Shown: positions 1 through 6,460 of the stretch, piece after piece | Numbering within the stretch: the stretch's first letter is position 1 | Layout: each line of letters opens with the position of its first letter | Origin: Actinomycetota bacterium | GTDB taxonomy: Bacteria; Actinomycetota; Rubrobacteria; Rubrobacterales; Rubrobacteraceae | Reading direction: 5' to 3' | Assembly (NCBI GenBank): GCA_020200675.1 | Contig: JAIVIG010000367.1 | Coordinates: 1 to 6,747 of the forward strand | Length of the DNA: 6,747 nt | Notes under the pieces: generated by a model | Database searches by the model: none | What the model was told of the DNA's origin: nothing | Seen by the model: the letters and a program-made list of their open reading frames with translations, nothing else | Position numbers and translations under genes: made by a program

Positions 1-1
1 G

Positions 2-211
2 TTCGTGGGCCAGAAGCTGGGGACGTTCATCTCCAAGGAGAACCACGAGGACATGATCGTCCTCAAGGAGCTTATCGAAGCCGGCAAGGTCACCCCGGTC
101 ATAGACCGGACCTACCCGCTGAGCGAGGTCCCCGAGGCAATCCGGTATCTGGAAGAGGGACACGCCCGAGGAAAAGTAGTAATAACTTTGGAACATAATG
201 ACGAGACCTAA
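2..211 (+). CDS. Zinc-type alcohol dehydrogenase (MDR family), C-terminal fragment
   Basis: The gene enters from the left edge and only its last 69 codons are in the window. The fragment has the typical end of medium-chain dehydrogenases/reductases: a helical stretch (ELIEAGKVTPVIDRTYPL), then EVPEAIRYLEEGHARGKVVI, which forms the last helix and strand of the catalytic domain in this family. Family members oxidise alcohols or reduce aldehydes, ketones or quinones with NAD(P) in the cytoplasm; the substrate cannot be told from this piece. The GTG at position 5 is an internal valine codon, not a start. The TAA stop (209-211) lies inside the left arm of the attC-like palindrome that follows, an arrangement common for genes carried in integron cassettes. 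Family assignment is sure; exact function is not. Confidence 0.85.
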   Translation, partial: FVGQKLGTFISKENHEDMIVLKELIEAGKVTPVIDRTYPLSEVPEAIRYLEEGHARGKVVITLEHNDET

Positions 212-277
212 CAAAGCGCTGCACCCGACCGCTATTCCGCTGCGCTTCGTAGCGGCAGGTGAGCTTGATCGTTAGGC
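206..277 (+). repeat. attC-like integron recombination site (72 bp)
   Basis: The outer boxes fit the attC consensus exactly: R'' is ACCTAAC (206-212, RYYYAAC) and R' is GTTAGGC (271-277, GTTRRRY). Between them, GCTGCACC (218-225) pairs with GGTGAGC (258-264) and leaves G221 unpaired, the extrahelical base expected in the L boxes of folded attC. An inner stem CCGCTA (229-234) / TAGCGG (250-255) closes a 15-nt loop (235-249). Length is within the known range for attC (roughly 57-141 bp). These sites are substrates of IntI integrases in folded single-stranded form. No integrase and no second attC is visible here, so it could be a lone site, part of a cluster lacking an integrase, or the end of a larger array to the left. 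Confidence 0.75.
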
Positions 278-307
278 CGCCCCGGCCCCAAACCCCATCA
301 GCCGATT

Positions 308-544
308 ATGAAACCGATACAGGAGCTGGAGATGATTGACGACGCAGAGCTGGCCCGCCGCTCGATCCTCGGCTTCGGCGAGATGTTCGCGGCGCTCGGG
401 CGTGGGAGTGTGGGTCCCGAGCGCGCTCTCGCGTCGCAAGCTGGGCAAGGACTAAATCGCGCTCGCGAAATAGCGCAGATCTTCTACCGGGCCGGAGTGC
501 CGATCGGGTGCTCCAGCCCTCTCGTTCGCGCGCCGGATTTATGA
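308..544 (+). pseudogene. Short hypothetical ORF after the attC-like site, probably degraded
   Basis: This is a 78-codon frame opening with ATG 31 bp after the attC-like site, where the next cassette gene would be expected. There is no convincing Shine-Dalgarno. The N-terminal part (about residues 10-40, DDAELARRSILGFGEMFAAL then GRGSVGP) looks like a real amphipathic helical protein with G/C-rich third positions. It faintly resembles the N-terminus of GNAT-type acetyltransferases seen in cassettes, but that is from memory and weak. After about residue 45 the composition becomes unlike a folded protein, suggesting truncation or a frameshift. Function is not recognised. The bases between its stop and 570 hold nothing I can identify. 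Confidence 0.3.
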
Positions 545-569
545 GGACCCCGCCGGCGGCTTGGGCAGC

Positions 570-1010
570 CTACTCGAACTTCCAGCCCGTCACCTTCGGG
601 GAGGGCGCGCCGAGCTCCTCGGCGATCCGGAAACGGATCTCGCCCCTCACTTCGAACTCCATGGTCAGATCCTCCCGACCATCCAGCTCGTAGGGGTACG
701 CGCGCACCGCCTCCAGCTCGTAGTCGCCGGGGAAGTGCCGGTCCCTGGAGACCTCGATCTCGAAGCGCACTTCGCTTGCCCTGACCGGTCCTGCCTGGGA
801 TAGCCGGTAATGCTTGCCCGGCAGCGTGATGTAAGGATCATCGAGCGCCTCTCCCCGATCGGGTAACCTGCGGAAGACGGCCCACACGCCACCCAGGTTT
901 ACCTCGTGCGTAGCTCGTAACCGGAGGCAGATCTTGTCCCCCGGCAGATAGATCGGCCGCTCTTCAGCGCCCCTCAACTCTTCTATGAACCTTTGCGCGC
1001 TACCGTCCAC
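570..1010 (-). CDS. Conserved-looking hypothetical protein (146 aa)
   Basis: I do not recognise this protein. The open frame extends to 1121, but the start is most likely GTG at 1010 because GGAGG (1022-1018) sits 7 nt upstream; the extra N-terminal residues (cysteine-rich, MPVMDTKCSVW) would then be untranslated. The 146-aa product has no signal peptide or membrane segment. It alternates short strands and turns (YLPGDKICLRLRA, VNLGGVWAVFRRL, RASEVRFEIEVSRD, YELEAVRAYPYEL), suggesting a cytoplasmic beta-sandwich or immunoglobulin-like fold, with paired acidic and aromatic residues near DRHFPGDYELEAV. Codon use is strongly G/C-ending in this frame. It stands alone, facing away from the membrane-protein gene at 1237 and towards the degraded cassette ORF. 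The beta-rich fold is inference. Confidence 0.7.
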   Translation of the reverse strand: MDGSAQRFIEELRGAEERPIYLPGDKICLRLRATHEVNLGGVWAVFRRLPDRGEALDDPYITLPGKHYRLSQAGPVRASEVRFEIEVSRDRHFPGDYELEAVRAYPYELDGREDLTMEFEVRGEIRFRIAEELGAPSPKVTGWKFE

Positions 1011-1236
1011 CGAATATCCTCCGCCACAAAGGCCGCTGGTGCTCCTTCGATACCCCGGGAAGCATAGCAGCCCCCGCCCGCGCTCGCACCACACGCTACA
1101 TTTCGTGTCCATAACCGGCACTTAGCACCATATAGACCAATTTCGCGTACTGCCGAAGATGGTTGAACGGTTCGCCAGCGGCCCTGAGCCAGTCACCCGA
1201 GGTCGGGTCGCTCCTGTGAGATCGAGAGGCTAAACT

Positions 1237-2055
1237 ATGAAGATCATGGCTACGCAGGGATCAGATCAGAACAGCCACACTCGTACCCCGGCGCCCGAGC
1301 CGGCGTCGAACCTCGGGGCCACGCTCCTGCGCGTGGCCTGGATGGCGATCCTCCTCGGCCTGGCCATAGAGGTCCTGCTGCTCGCGCTCGGCGGGGCCCT
1401 GGGAGACGTGCTTGGCCTGAAACCACTCGTCGCCGACCTCGTCAGGAACGTCACGTGGTCGGTCTTCGTCTGCGCGGGCCTCGCCGTGGGGACGGCGGTC
1501 GCCAGGGCCCGCGTGCCGATGATGGGTTTGATGGGCTTGATCTCCGCCCCGCTCGCGTTCGAGGCCTCGCGCGCGCTGCACCAGGGAACGCTCGAGGTGC
1601 TCCAGGCAACCGATATCGCCTCCGGCGGGTCCTCGGCCCTGCTGATCGCCCTCATCAAGGGGATCGAGTACGGGTGCCTCGGGCTGGTGATCGGCTGGGT
1701 GGGCACTCGCCCCTGGGGAGGCGCCGCCACCCACGCCGCGGTGGGGCTTGCCATCGGGTTGGTCTTCGGCAGCACCATCCTGGGTATCGTGCACGCATCC
1801 GCCCCGGAGCCCAAAGAAGGCGACGAGCCAGGACTAGCCGCAGAGGATCGGACGGCGCTCCTATTCGTCCGACCGGGAGCGAGCCATGCCGCCAGCCAGC
1901 TCGGAGAGCCGGGCCGAGGGGCTGATAATGTCGGGATCGGTGACGACGTCCACGAGGGCGACCGTGTCCGAGGCGAGGGCTCTTTCGAGCGTGGGTGCGA
2001 GATCCTCGGTGTCGTGCACCGTGTAGCCTTCTGCGCCCAGGCTCCGCGCATATGA
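1237..2055 (+). CDS. Multi-pass integral membrane protein of unknown function
   Basis: The ATG at 1237 follows AGAGG with a 7-nt gap; a second ATG at 1246 is possible. After a polar Pro-rich N-terminus (about 1-28) there are about five hydrophobic segments: residues 34-58, 72-90, 93-112, 132-156 and 163-187. No enzyme motif or known family is recognised, so it may be a small structural or regulatory inner-membrane protein. The charged tail after residue 187 (PEPKEGDEPGLAAEDRTALL) looks like a natural C-terminus. The frame nevertheless stays open for another 64 codons, antisense to the end of the thiamine-diphosphate enzyme, and this last part has non-membrane, low-quality composition. The true end may be near 1835-1860 if a frame change occurred: a TAG lies one base out of frame at 1835-1837. 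Confidence 0.65.
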   Translation: MKIMATQGSDQNSHTRTPAPEPASNLGATLLRVAWMAILLGLAIEVLLLALGGALGDVLGLKPLVADLVRNVTWSVFVCAGLAVGTAVARARVPMMGLMGLISAPLAFEASRALHQGTLEVLQATDIASGGSSALLIALIKGIEYGCLGLVIGWVGTRPWGGAATHAAVGLAIGLVFGSTILGIVHASAPEPKEGDEPGLAAEDRTALLFVRPGASHAASQLGEPGRGADNVGIGDDVHEGDRVRGEGSFERGCEILGVVHRVAFCAQAPRI

Positions 2056-3531
2056 GGCGAGGTCCACCTCCCCTATCCCGGTGCCGGCGGTGCGCCCCAG
2101 CTCCCGCGCCTGGTGCATTGCGATGGTCCCGTGCATCCCGTTGCGGAAGACCACCACGAGGATCGGCGCCCCGTAGCGTACCGCCGTCTCCAGCTCCTGG
2201 CCGGTCATCAGGAACCCGCCGTCGCCGCAGCAGGCCACCACGCACCTCTCTGGAGCGGCCAGCTTCGCCGCGACCGCGGCCGGCACACCGTAACCCATCG
2301 CGCCGTTGGCCGGCGCCAGCTGTGTCCGCGGATGGTCGTAGCGCCAGTAGCGGTGCAAGAACGCCGCAAAATTTCCCGCGTCATTGGTCAGCAAAGCGTC
2401 CTCCGGCAAGACTTCTCGCATGGCGGCTACGACCCGGGCGGGGTCGATCCCATTCGCCGGCCGGGGTCCAGGGATCGAAGTGGATTCGAGGTAGGAGCGA
2501 TGTGCCGCTGTCCAGTCCCGCGCCGGCCCGGGAGAAGGTACCTGCGCGACGAGGGCGGAGAGGACGCCGCGGACATCGGCGACGATGGCGCGCTCGACAG
2601 GGACCACCGCGCCCACCTCGCCGGGGTCCAGGTCAACCTGGATCACCGCCTGATCCGCGCGAGGGACCTCGTAACTCTGGGTGGTCACCTCGTCGAGGCG
2701 GCAACCCGCGACGAGCACCAGGTCGGCCTCCTCCAGCGCCCTCAAGGTGTCGGGCGGCGTGGCTAGAGTGAGGTGCCCCAGGTAGAGGGGATGCTCGTTG
2801 GGGAAGACATCCTGCCTGCGAAACGCCGCGTAGACGCCAACTTCGAAGGCCTCGGCGAAGGCGACGAGCTCGTCGCGCGCGTGGCGCGCTCCTTCGCCGG
2901 CGATCATCACCGGGCGCCGCGCCTCGTCCAGCCGGCGGGCGACGAACCGCACTTCCTCGGGTGCAGGCACGGGCTGGGACGGAGATGTCATGCCCGTGTC
3001 AGGGGGAACTGGAACGTCCTCGCCGAGGAGGTCGGCGGGGAGGGCGAGCATGACCGGACCCGGACGGCCGGAGGTGGCGATGCGCAGTCCTCTCTCGACG
3101 AACTCCGCCACGCGGTCGGCGCGGTGGACCGTGGCCGCCCACTTGGTGATCGGGGCGTAGAACGCGGCGAGGTCGACCTCCTGGAAGGCCTCCCTGCCGA
3201 GGAACGTCGTCTCGACATGCCCCAGCAAGACGACCATCGGCGTGGAGTCCTGCCTGGCGGTGTGCACGCCGATGGCCAGGTTCGACGCGCCCACGCCCCT
3301 CGTGGCCATCGCCACCGCCGGCGTCCCGGTCAGCTTGGCGTCGGCCTCGGCCATGAACGCGGCGCCCGACTCGTGCCGGGTCGAGACGAGCGACAGCCCC
3401 GGATGCTGCTCCACGGCGTCCAGAACCTCCAGGAAGCTCTCGCCGGGGACGGTGTAGAAGCGCCTGACGCCGGCCCGGGCCAGAACCTCGACCGCGGCGT
3501 AACCCGCTTTGGTTGTAGAACGAGCAGTCAT
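1861..3531 (-). CDS. Thiamine-diphosphate-dependent enzyme (acetolactate synthase / 2-oxoacid decarboxylase superfamily)
   Basis: The 556-aa length and domain order match the POX/AHAS/decarboxylase superfamily. The N-terminal Pyr domain (about 8-170) carries the activating glutamate E54 in STRHESGAAFMAEADA, followed by GREAFQEVD (112-120). The central domain (about 190-330) contains VMIAGEGARH. The C-terminal PP domain (about 365-540) has NDAGNFA (383-389) and the cofactor motif GDGGF (436-440) ending at VFRNG (N464), which binds Mg and diphosphate. The reaction is cleavage or ligation next to a 2-oxo group in the cytoplasm; the substrate is unresolved (acetolactate synthase, benzoylformate-type or sulfopyruvate-type are all open). 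No small-subunit ilvN or other ilv gene is nearby, which argues against a biosynthetic acetolactate synthase. Start: ATG at 3531 after GGGAGG with a 4-nt gap. It is divergent from DAAO, whose 2-oxo acid products could be substrates (inference). Confidence 0.9.
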   Translation of the reverse strand: MTARSTTKAGYAAVEVLARAGVRRFYTVPGESFLEVLDAVEQHPGLSLVSTRHESGAAFMAEADAKLTGTPAVAMATRGVGASNLAIGVHTARQDSTPMVVLLGHVETTFLGREAFQEVDLAAFYAPITKWAATVHRADRVAEFVERGLRIATSGRPGPVMLALPADLLGEDVPVPPDTGMTSPSQPVPAPEEVRFVARRLDEARRPVMIAGEGARHARDELVAFAEAFEVGVYAAFRRQDVFPNEHPLYLGHLTLATPPDTLRALEEADLVLVAGCRLDEVTTQSYEVPRADQAVIQVDLDPGEVGAVVPVERAIVADVRGVLSALVAQVPSPGPARDWTAAHRSYLESTSIPGPRPANGIDPARVVAAMREVLPEDALLTNDAGNFAAFLHRYWRYDHPRTQLAPANGAMGYGVPAAVAAKLAAPERCVVACCGDGGFLMTGQELETAVRYGAPILVVVFRNGMHGTIAMHQARELGRTAGTGIGEVDLASYARSLGAEGYTVHDTEDLAPTLERALASDTVALVDVVTDPDIISPSARLSELAGGMARSRSDE

Positions 3532-3566
3532 GTGGCCTCCCAGGTGATCCCTCTGCCGACCTGGTA

Positions 3567-3581
3567 GTTGCTTCGAGCAAC
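3567..3581. promoter_or_regulatory. Perfect 6-3-6 inverted repeat between the divergent ThDP enzyme and DAAO genes
   Basis: GTTGCT (3567-3572), TCG, AGCAAC (3576-3581) is a perfect inverted repeat in the 152-bp divergent gap. It lies 36 bp upstream of the ThDP-enzyme ATG and just downstream of a possible leftward -10 (TATAAG on the minus strand, 3589-3584), a position fitting an operator or a 5'-leader hairpin. A possible rightward -10 for DAAO is TATAGT (3639-3644), without a clear -35. Role as an operator is inference. Confidence 0.4.
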
Positions 3582-3683
3582 CCCTTATATCCTACACGCC
3601 TCCCGCCCGAGCAAAGTGCGGAGGCGCGAGCGTGAGCCTATAGTGTGTGCCAGAACCTGCGAGGAAGGAGAGAATGGTTCGGC

Positions 3684-4637
3684 GTGGATGTGATCGTGGT
3701 CGGCTGCGGCGCGATCGGCCTGACGGCTGCCATACGGATGCGGGAGTCGGGCCTCGATGTCCGGATCGTGGCGGCGGATCCACCCCTCGAGACCACGTCG
3801 AGCGTAGCGGCTGCGTTGTGGTACCCCTACAAGGCCTACCCCGAGGACCGCGTGCTCTCCTGGGGGAGCAGGACCTTCGAGGTCTTCGAGGAGTTGGCAC
3901 GCGTCCCCGAGAGCGGCGTGCGCATGCGCGAGGGCGTGGAGCTGTGGTGGGACCCCGCCCCGGATCCCTGGTGGGCGGGTGCGGTGCCGGGGGTCCGGCG
4001 GTGCACAGAGGAAGAGCTGCCGCCCGGCTACCGTGACGGCCACTCGTTCACCGCGCCGGTGGTCGAGATGCCGGTCTACCTCGGCTACCTCGTGGACCGC
4101 TTCGTCCGGGCCGGGGGACGCATCGAGCGCCGCGCCATCGCTTCGCTTGAGGAGATCGTAGATGGGCGTGTCGTCGTCAATTGCGCGGGGCTCGGCGCGC
4201 GCGAGCTGGTCGGAGATGCTTCGATGGAGCCCATCCGGGGTCAGATCGTGCGCGTGCGCAACCCCGGCCTCGAACGGTTCTTGCTCGACGAAGACAACCC
4301 GGAGGGCGTTACCTACATAGTGCCGCGCTCGGAGGATTGCATCCTCGGCGGCACCGCCGAAGAAGGTGAATGGGACACCAAGCCCGATCCGGAAACCGCA
4401 GCGGGCATCCTGCGGCGCTGCACGGCGTTCGAGCCGCGCCTTGCGGGGGCCGAGGTACTGGAGCACAAGGTGGGCTTGAGGCCGGGCCGCCCGGAGATAC
4501 GCCTCGAACGGGAGGACACGAACCACGGCCCGCCGCTGGTCCACAACTACGGGCACGGCGGCTCGGGCATCACGCTCTCGTGGGGCTGCGCCGAAGAGAC
4601 GCTCCGGCTCGTCCAAAGGGCGCTAGAGGAGCGCTAG
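3684..4637 (+). CDS. dao: D-amino-acid oxidase (FAD-dependent)
   Basis: It oxidises D-amino acids to 2-oxo acids with release of ammonia and H2O2, using FAD, in the cytoplasm. Numbered from the GTG at 3684 (317 aa): the FAD-binding Rossmann motif VVGCGAIGL is at residues 5-13; a DAAO-type N-terminal region ends in AALWYPYKAYPEDR (43-56). Active-site equivalents are Y211 in YIVPRSED (Tyr228 of the pig enzyme) and R266 in GLRPGRPEIRLE (Arg283). The family signature is LVHNYGHGGSGITLSWGCA (285-303). Length is slightly short, usual for bacterial DAAO. The frame is open to 3645, but the protein family begins at VDVIVVG, so GTG 3684 is preferred. AAGGAG (3665-3670) is 13 nt upstream, and an out-of-frame ATG at 3674 lies closer. 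It is divergent from the ThDP enzyme and convergent with the gene at 4655. Rubrobacter has a characterised DAAO of this kind (from memory). Confidence 0.95.
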   Translation: MDVIVVGCGAIGLTAAIRMRESGLDVRIVAADPPLETTSSVAAALWYPYKAYPEDRVLSWGSRTFEVFEELARVPESGVRMREGVELWWDPAPDPWWAGAVPGVRRCTEEELPPGYRDGHSFTAPVVEMPVYLGYLVDRFVRAGGRIERRAIASLEEIVDGRVVVNCAGLGARELVGDASMEPIRGQIVRVRNPGLERFLLDEDNPEGVTYIVPRSEDCILGGTAEEGEWDTKPDPETAAGILRRCTAFEPRLAGAEVLEHKVGLRPGRPEIRLEREDTNHGPPLVHNYGHGGSGITLSWGCAEETLRLVQRALEER

Positions 4638-4654
4638 CAGGTATGTCCTCTAGA

Positions 4655-5098
4655 TCACCGCAAGCGTTTCCGCCATCGAGGCTGGCGAATCCCCGCCAGT
4701 TCGGTGTTCAGGGCGGTGTCGGCTTCCTTCTTGAGCGACCCGAGCTCCCTGCTCACGCGGTTCGCCATAGCGGCTCTGGTTCGCGGATAACCCTGCTCTA
4801 TTATGTCCGCGACGAAATCCGAGTAGAGGACTTCCGACTTCGCGATAAATTTCTCGATCTTCTTGCGGGTTGCCTGCTCGAGCCACATCGACCGCGCAAG
4901 ATACTGACCGGGAAGCTCGCCGAGTAGCTCGACGACCTCTTCCCGTCTTCGCTCCTGCTCGTACCGGAGATCCAGGTCCCCGTACAGTGACCCCCAGGCG
5001 ACGAAGCTCCTGTACAACCGCGCGAGCAAATTCCGAAGCTCGACTACCGCGCGCTGGCGTCCCTCGGTTCGCCCGCGTTCAGCGCCCGTCATCCTCAA
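4655..5098 (-). CDS. Helical/coiled-coil hypothetical protein (about 147 aa)
   Basis: I do not recognise this protein. It is rich in charged helix-forming residues: a central region around LRYEQERRREEVVELLGELP followed by WLEQATRKKIEKFIAKSEV, then a C-terminal helix RVSRELGSLKKEADTALNTE and a basic tail (RQPRWRKRLR). This suggests an all-alpha or coiled-coil protein without membrane segments. The frame is open to 5179, but that upstream part (MWNYRLCWIMINTYN) has no ribosome site. The best start is TTG 5098, 8 nt after GGAGG; ATG 5092 two codons later is the alternative. It overlaps the 51-codon frame upstream by 20 bp, suggesting translational coupling. Its stop is 17 bp from the DAAO stop, facing it. 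Its N-terminus could have been lost from a longer ancestor. Moderately sure it is coding, function unknown. Confidence 0.55.
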   Translation of the reverse strand: MRMTGAERGRTEGRQRAVVELRNLLARLYRSFVAWGSLYGDLDLRYEQERRREEVVELLGELPGQYLARSMWLEQATRKKIEKFIAKSEVLYSDFVADIIEQGYPRTRAAMANRVSRELGSLKKEADTALNTELAGIRQPRWRKRLR

Positions 5099-5234
5099 GA
5101 CTGCCCCCTCCAGGCTCGTTCTTGACCACAACATGTTGTAGGTGTTGATCATAATCCAGCACAGCCTGTAGTTCCACACGTTGAGGCCAGAGCGGAGACA
5201 GCGGCTCCTTCGCCAACGCCTGTACCCGCTTCAT
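5079..5234 (-). CDS. Small ORF (51 aa), possibly the 3' remainder of a gene cut by the IS110 element
   Basis: Starting MKRVQALAKEPLSPLWPQRV and ending NEPGGGSLEDDGR, it has protein-like composition with acidic C-terminus, and its stop overlaps the start region of the gene at 4655-5098 (ATG ... TGA overlap of 14 nt). No clear Shine-Dalgarno precedes ATG 5234. The frame stays open upstream to the IS110 stop codon and, if the element is removed, continues open through 6558-6670 on the same strand. It may therefore be the end of a disrupted gene rather than an independent small gene. The opposite strand is also open here, so coding direction is uncertain. Confidence 0.3.
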   Translation of the reverse strand: MKRVQALAKEPLSPLWPQRVELQAVLDYDQHLQHVVVKNEPGGGSLEDDGR

Positions 5235-5267
5235 GCGGGATCGCCACACGGCCTGCCGAGAAGTAGA

Positions 5268-5275
5268 ATCTCTAT
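5268..5275. repeat. 8-bp direct repeat ATCTCTAT, right end of IS110
   Basis: This copy lies 7 bp beyond the transposase stop and is identical and in the same orientation to the copy at 6550-6557. It is the likely core shared by element and target. Confidence 0.5.
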
Positions 5276-5280
5276 GAAAA

Positions 5281-5286
5281 TGTCAA
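5281..5286 (-). promoter_or_regulatory. Outward-facing -35 element (TTGACA) at IS110 right end
   Basis: On the minus strand the sequence is a perfect TTGACA, overlapping the transposase TGA stop and pointing out of the right end. In IS110 elements, joining the ends in a circle can bring such a -35 next to a -10 from the left end and drive the guide RNA and transposase. I do not see a good -10 at 16-18 nt in the predicted junction, so the role is tentative. Confidence 0.4.
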
Positions 5287-6460
5287 GCCGCAGAGCGGGT
5301 CTCGAACGTGGTTCCGTCACGTAGCATCGCCCACAGAACATTGACCCTCCGACGCGCTAGCGCAATCAGGGCTTGGGTATGCCTTTTGCCCTCAGCCCTC
5401 TTGCGGTCGTAGAAGGCCCTGGATTCCGGAGCGCTACGGAGGCTGGCAAAGGCCGACTGATAGAAGACCCGTTTGAGAATCTTGTTGCCACCTCGCATCC
5501 TGCGGTGGTTACCCACCCGCTTGCCGGAGTCACGGGCGGCGGGCACCAATCCGGCGTAGGCGGCGAGTCTGTCGGCACTCTCGAAAGCGGAAATGTCGCC
5601 CACGGCCACCAGGAACTCGGCCCCGAGGATCGGTCCCATGCCTGGCAAGCTAATGAGAACCCGAGCCTCGGGACGGGCGAAAAAACGCTGCCCAATCTCC
5701 TCATCGATGCTCTCGACACGCTCCTTGAGGCCGAGGACATCTCCAGCGAGCTCTGCAACGATACGAGAGGCTACCTCCTGTGCGGGTAGGGTGACGCTCT
5801 GGGCCTTGGCCGCGCCCAAAGCTTTATCCGCTACTTTGTTTGACCCTTTGACGCCACGGTTTCTTAGGTAGGTGGCAATGCGGTTGTGCCCCGCCCGTCT
5901 AAGCTGCGTGGGAGTCTGGTAATGAGTGAGGAGGGTAAGGGGACCTTTGCTGTTCAGATCCAAAGCCCGCTCCAATGCTGGAAACAAAGACAGAAGTGCC
6001 TCTCTTAGGCGAGCGATGGTCCTGCTCTGGTCGGTGATGAGGTCACGGCGGCGAGCGAGGAGGAGCTGTAGCTCAGAGAGCTCTTGCTCACCTGCTCTAA
6101 GCTCGCCTAGATCTGGCCTCATCCGGGCTTGCTCGGCGATGACGTGAGCATCACGGGCATCGGTTTTGGACTCTCCACGGGGTAGGCGTCGCGAGCTCGA
6201 TCCACGCTGAGGCCGGGAATGTAGAGGACTCCCTGATCGCGTTCCCATAGCAACGCCAGCAAGAGCGCCGCACCACCTCCTGGCTGATCTACCGCCCAGA
6301 CAACCTCCTCGGCCAATGAGAGAGCTTCGTCTATGAGCCTTGCAATGTCTGCCTCGTCATTTTCGACCTTCCGGGAGAGCAGCTCCCTCCCCGAAGCGTC
6401 CAGCACGTGAGCCCAGTGAAACTCCTTGCCAGCGTCTACGCCCGCCCAGACTCTGTCCAT
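5283..6460 (-). pseudogene. IS110-family transposase (DEDD recombinase), single frame change
   Basis: This enzyme would excise and insert the element using an RuvC-like DEDD domain together with a catalytic serine. First frame, 6460 to about 6179: MDRVWAGVDAGKE with D9, then WAVDQPGG (D58 at the second acidic position) and VLYIPGLSVDRARDAY. Second frame, about 6179 to 5283: RGESKTDARDAHVIAEQARM with the D-x-x-D pair, then the C-terminal Transposase_20 region LISLPGMGPILGAEF, GLVPAARDSG, and YQSAFASL with the likely catalytic serine, ending KRHTQALIALARRRVNVLW. The frames join at the CCCC run 6179-6182; a -1 shift gives 392 aa, the normal length. ATG 6460 is chosen because GGAGG (6470-6466) lies 5 nt upstream. 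This may be a real lesion, a homopolymer sequencing error or, less likely, programmed slippage. Confidence 0.85.

Noticed and set aside
550..559. Palindrome CCGCCGGCGG downstream of the 570-1010 gene as terminator
   Set aside because: It is a short GC palindrome with no loop or T tract, expected by chance at this base composition.
1011..1121. N-terminal extension of the 570-1010 gene to 1121
   Set aside because: GGAGG with 7-nt spacing before GTG 1010 is decisive, and the extra residues are a poor-quality cysteine-rich stretch.
1266..2051. Long minus-strand open frame (261 codons) opposite the membrane protein
   Set aside because: Its translation is rich in Pro, Ser, Arg and Thr without domain character, typical of an antisense frame in GC-rich coding DNA; the + frame has clear membrane segments.
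2773..3567. Long + strand frame (264 codons) opposite the ThDP enzyme
   Set aside because: The minus-strand protein has all family motifs; the + frame is Gly/Arg/His-rich with no recognisable domain.
3585..4616. 343-codon minus-strand frame opposite DAAO
   Set aside because: DAAO motifs are unambiguous on the + strand; the antisense product has a low-complexity Arg/Ala/His-rich composition.
5099..5179. N-terminal extension of the helical protein to GTG 5179
   Set aside because: There is no ribosome site before 5179, while GGAGG lies 8 nt before TTG 5098.
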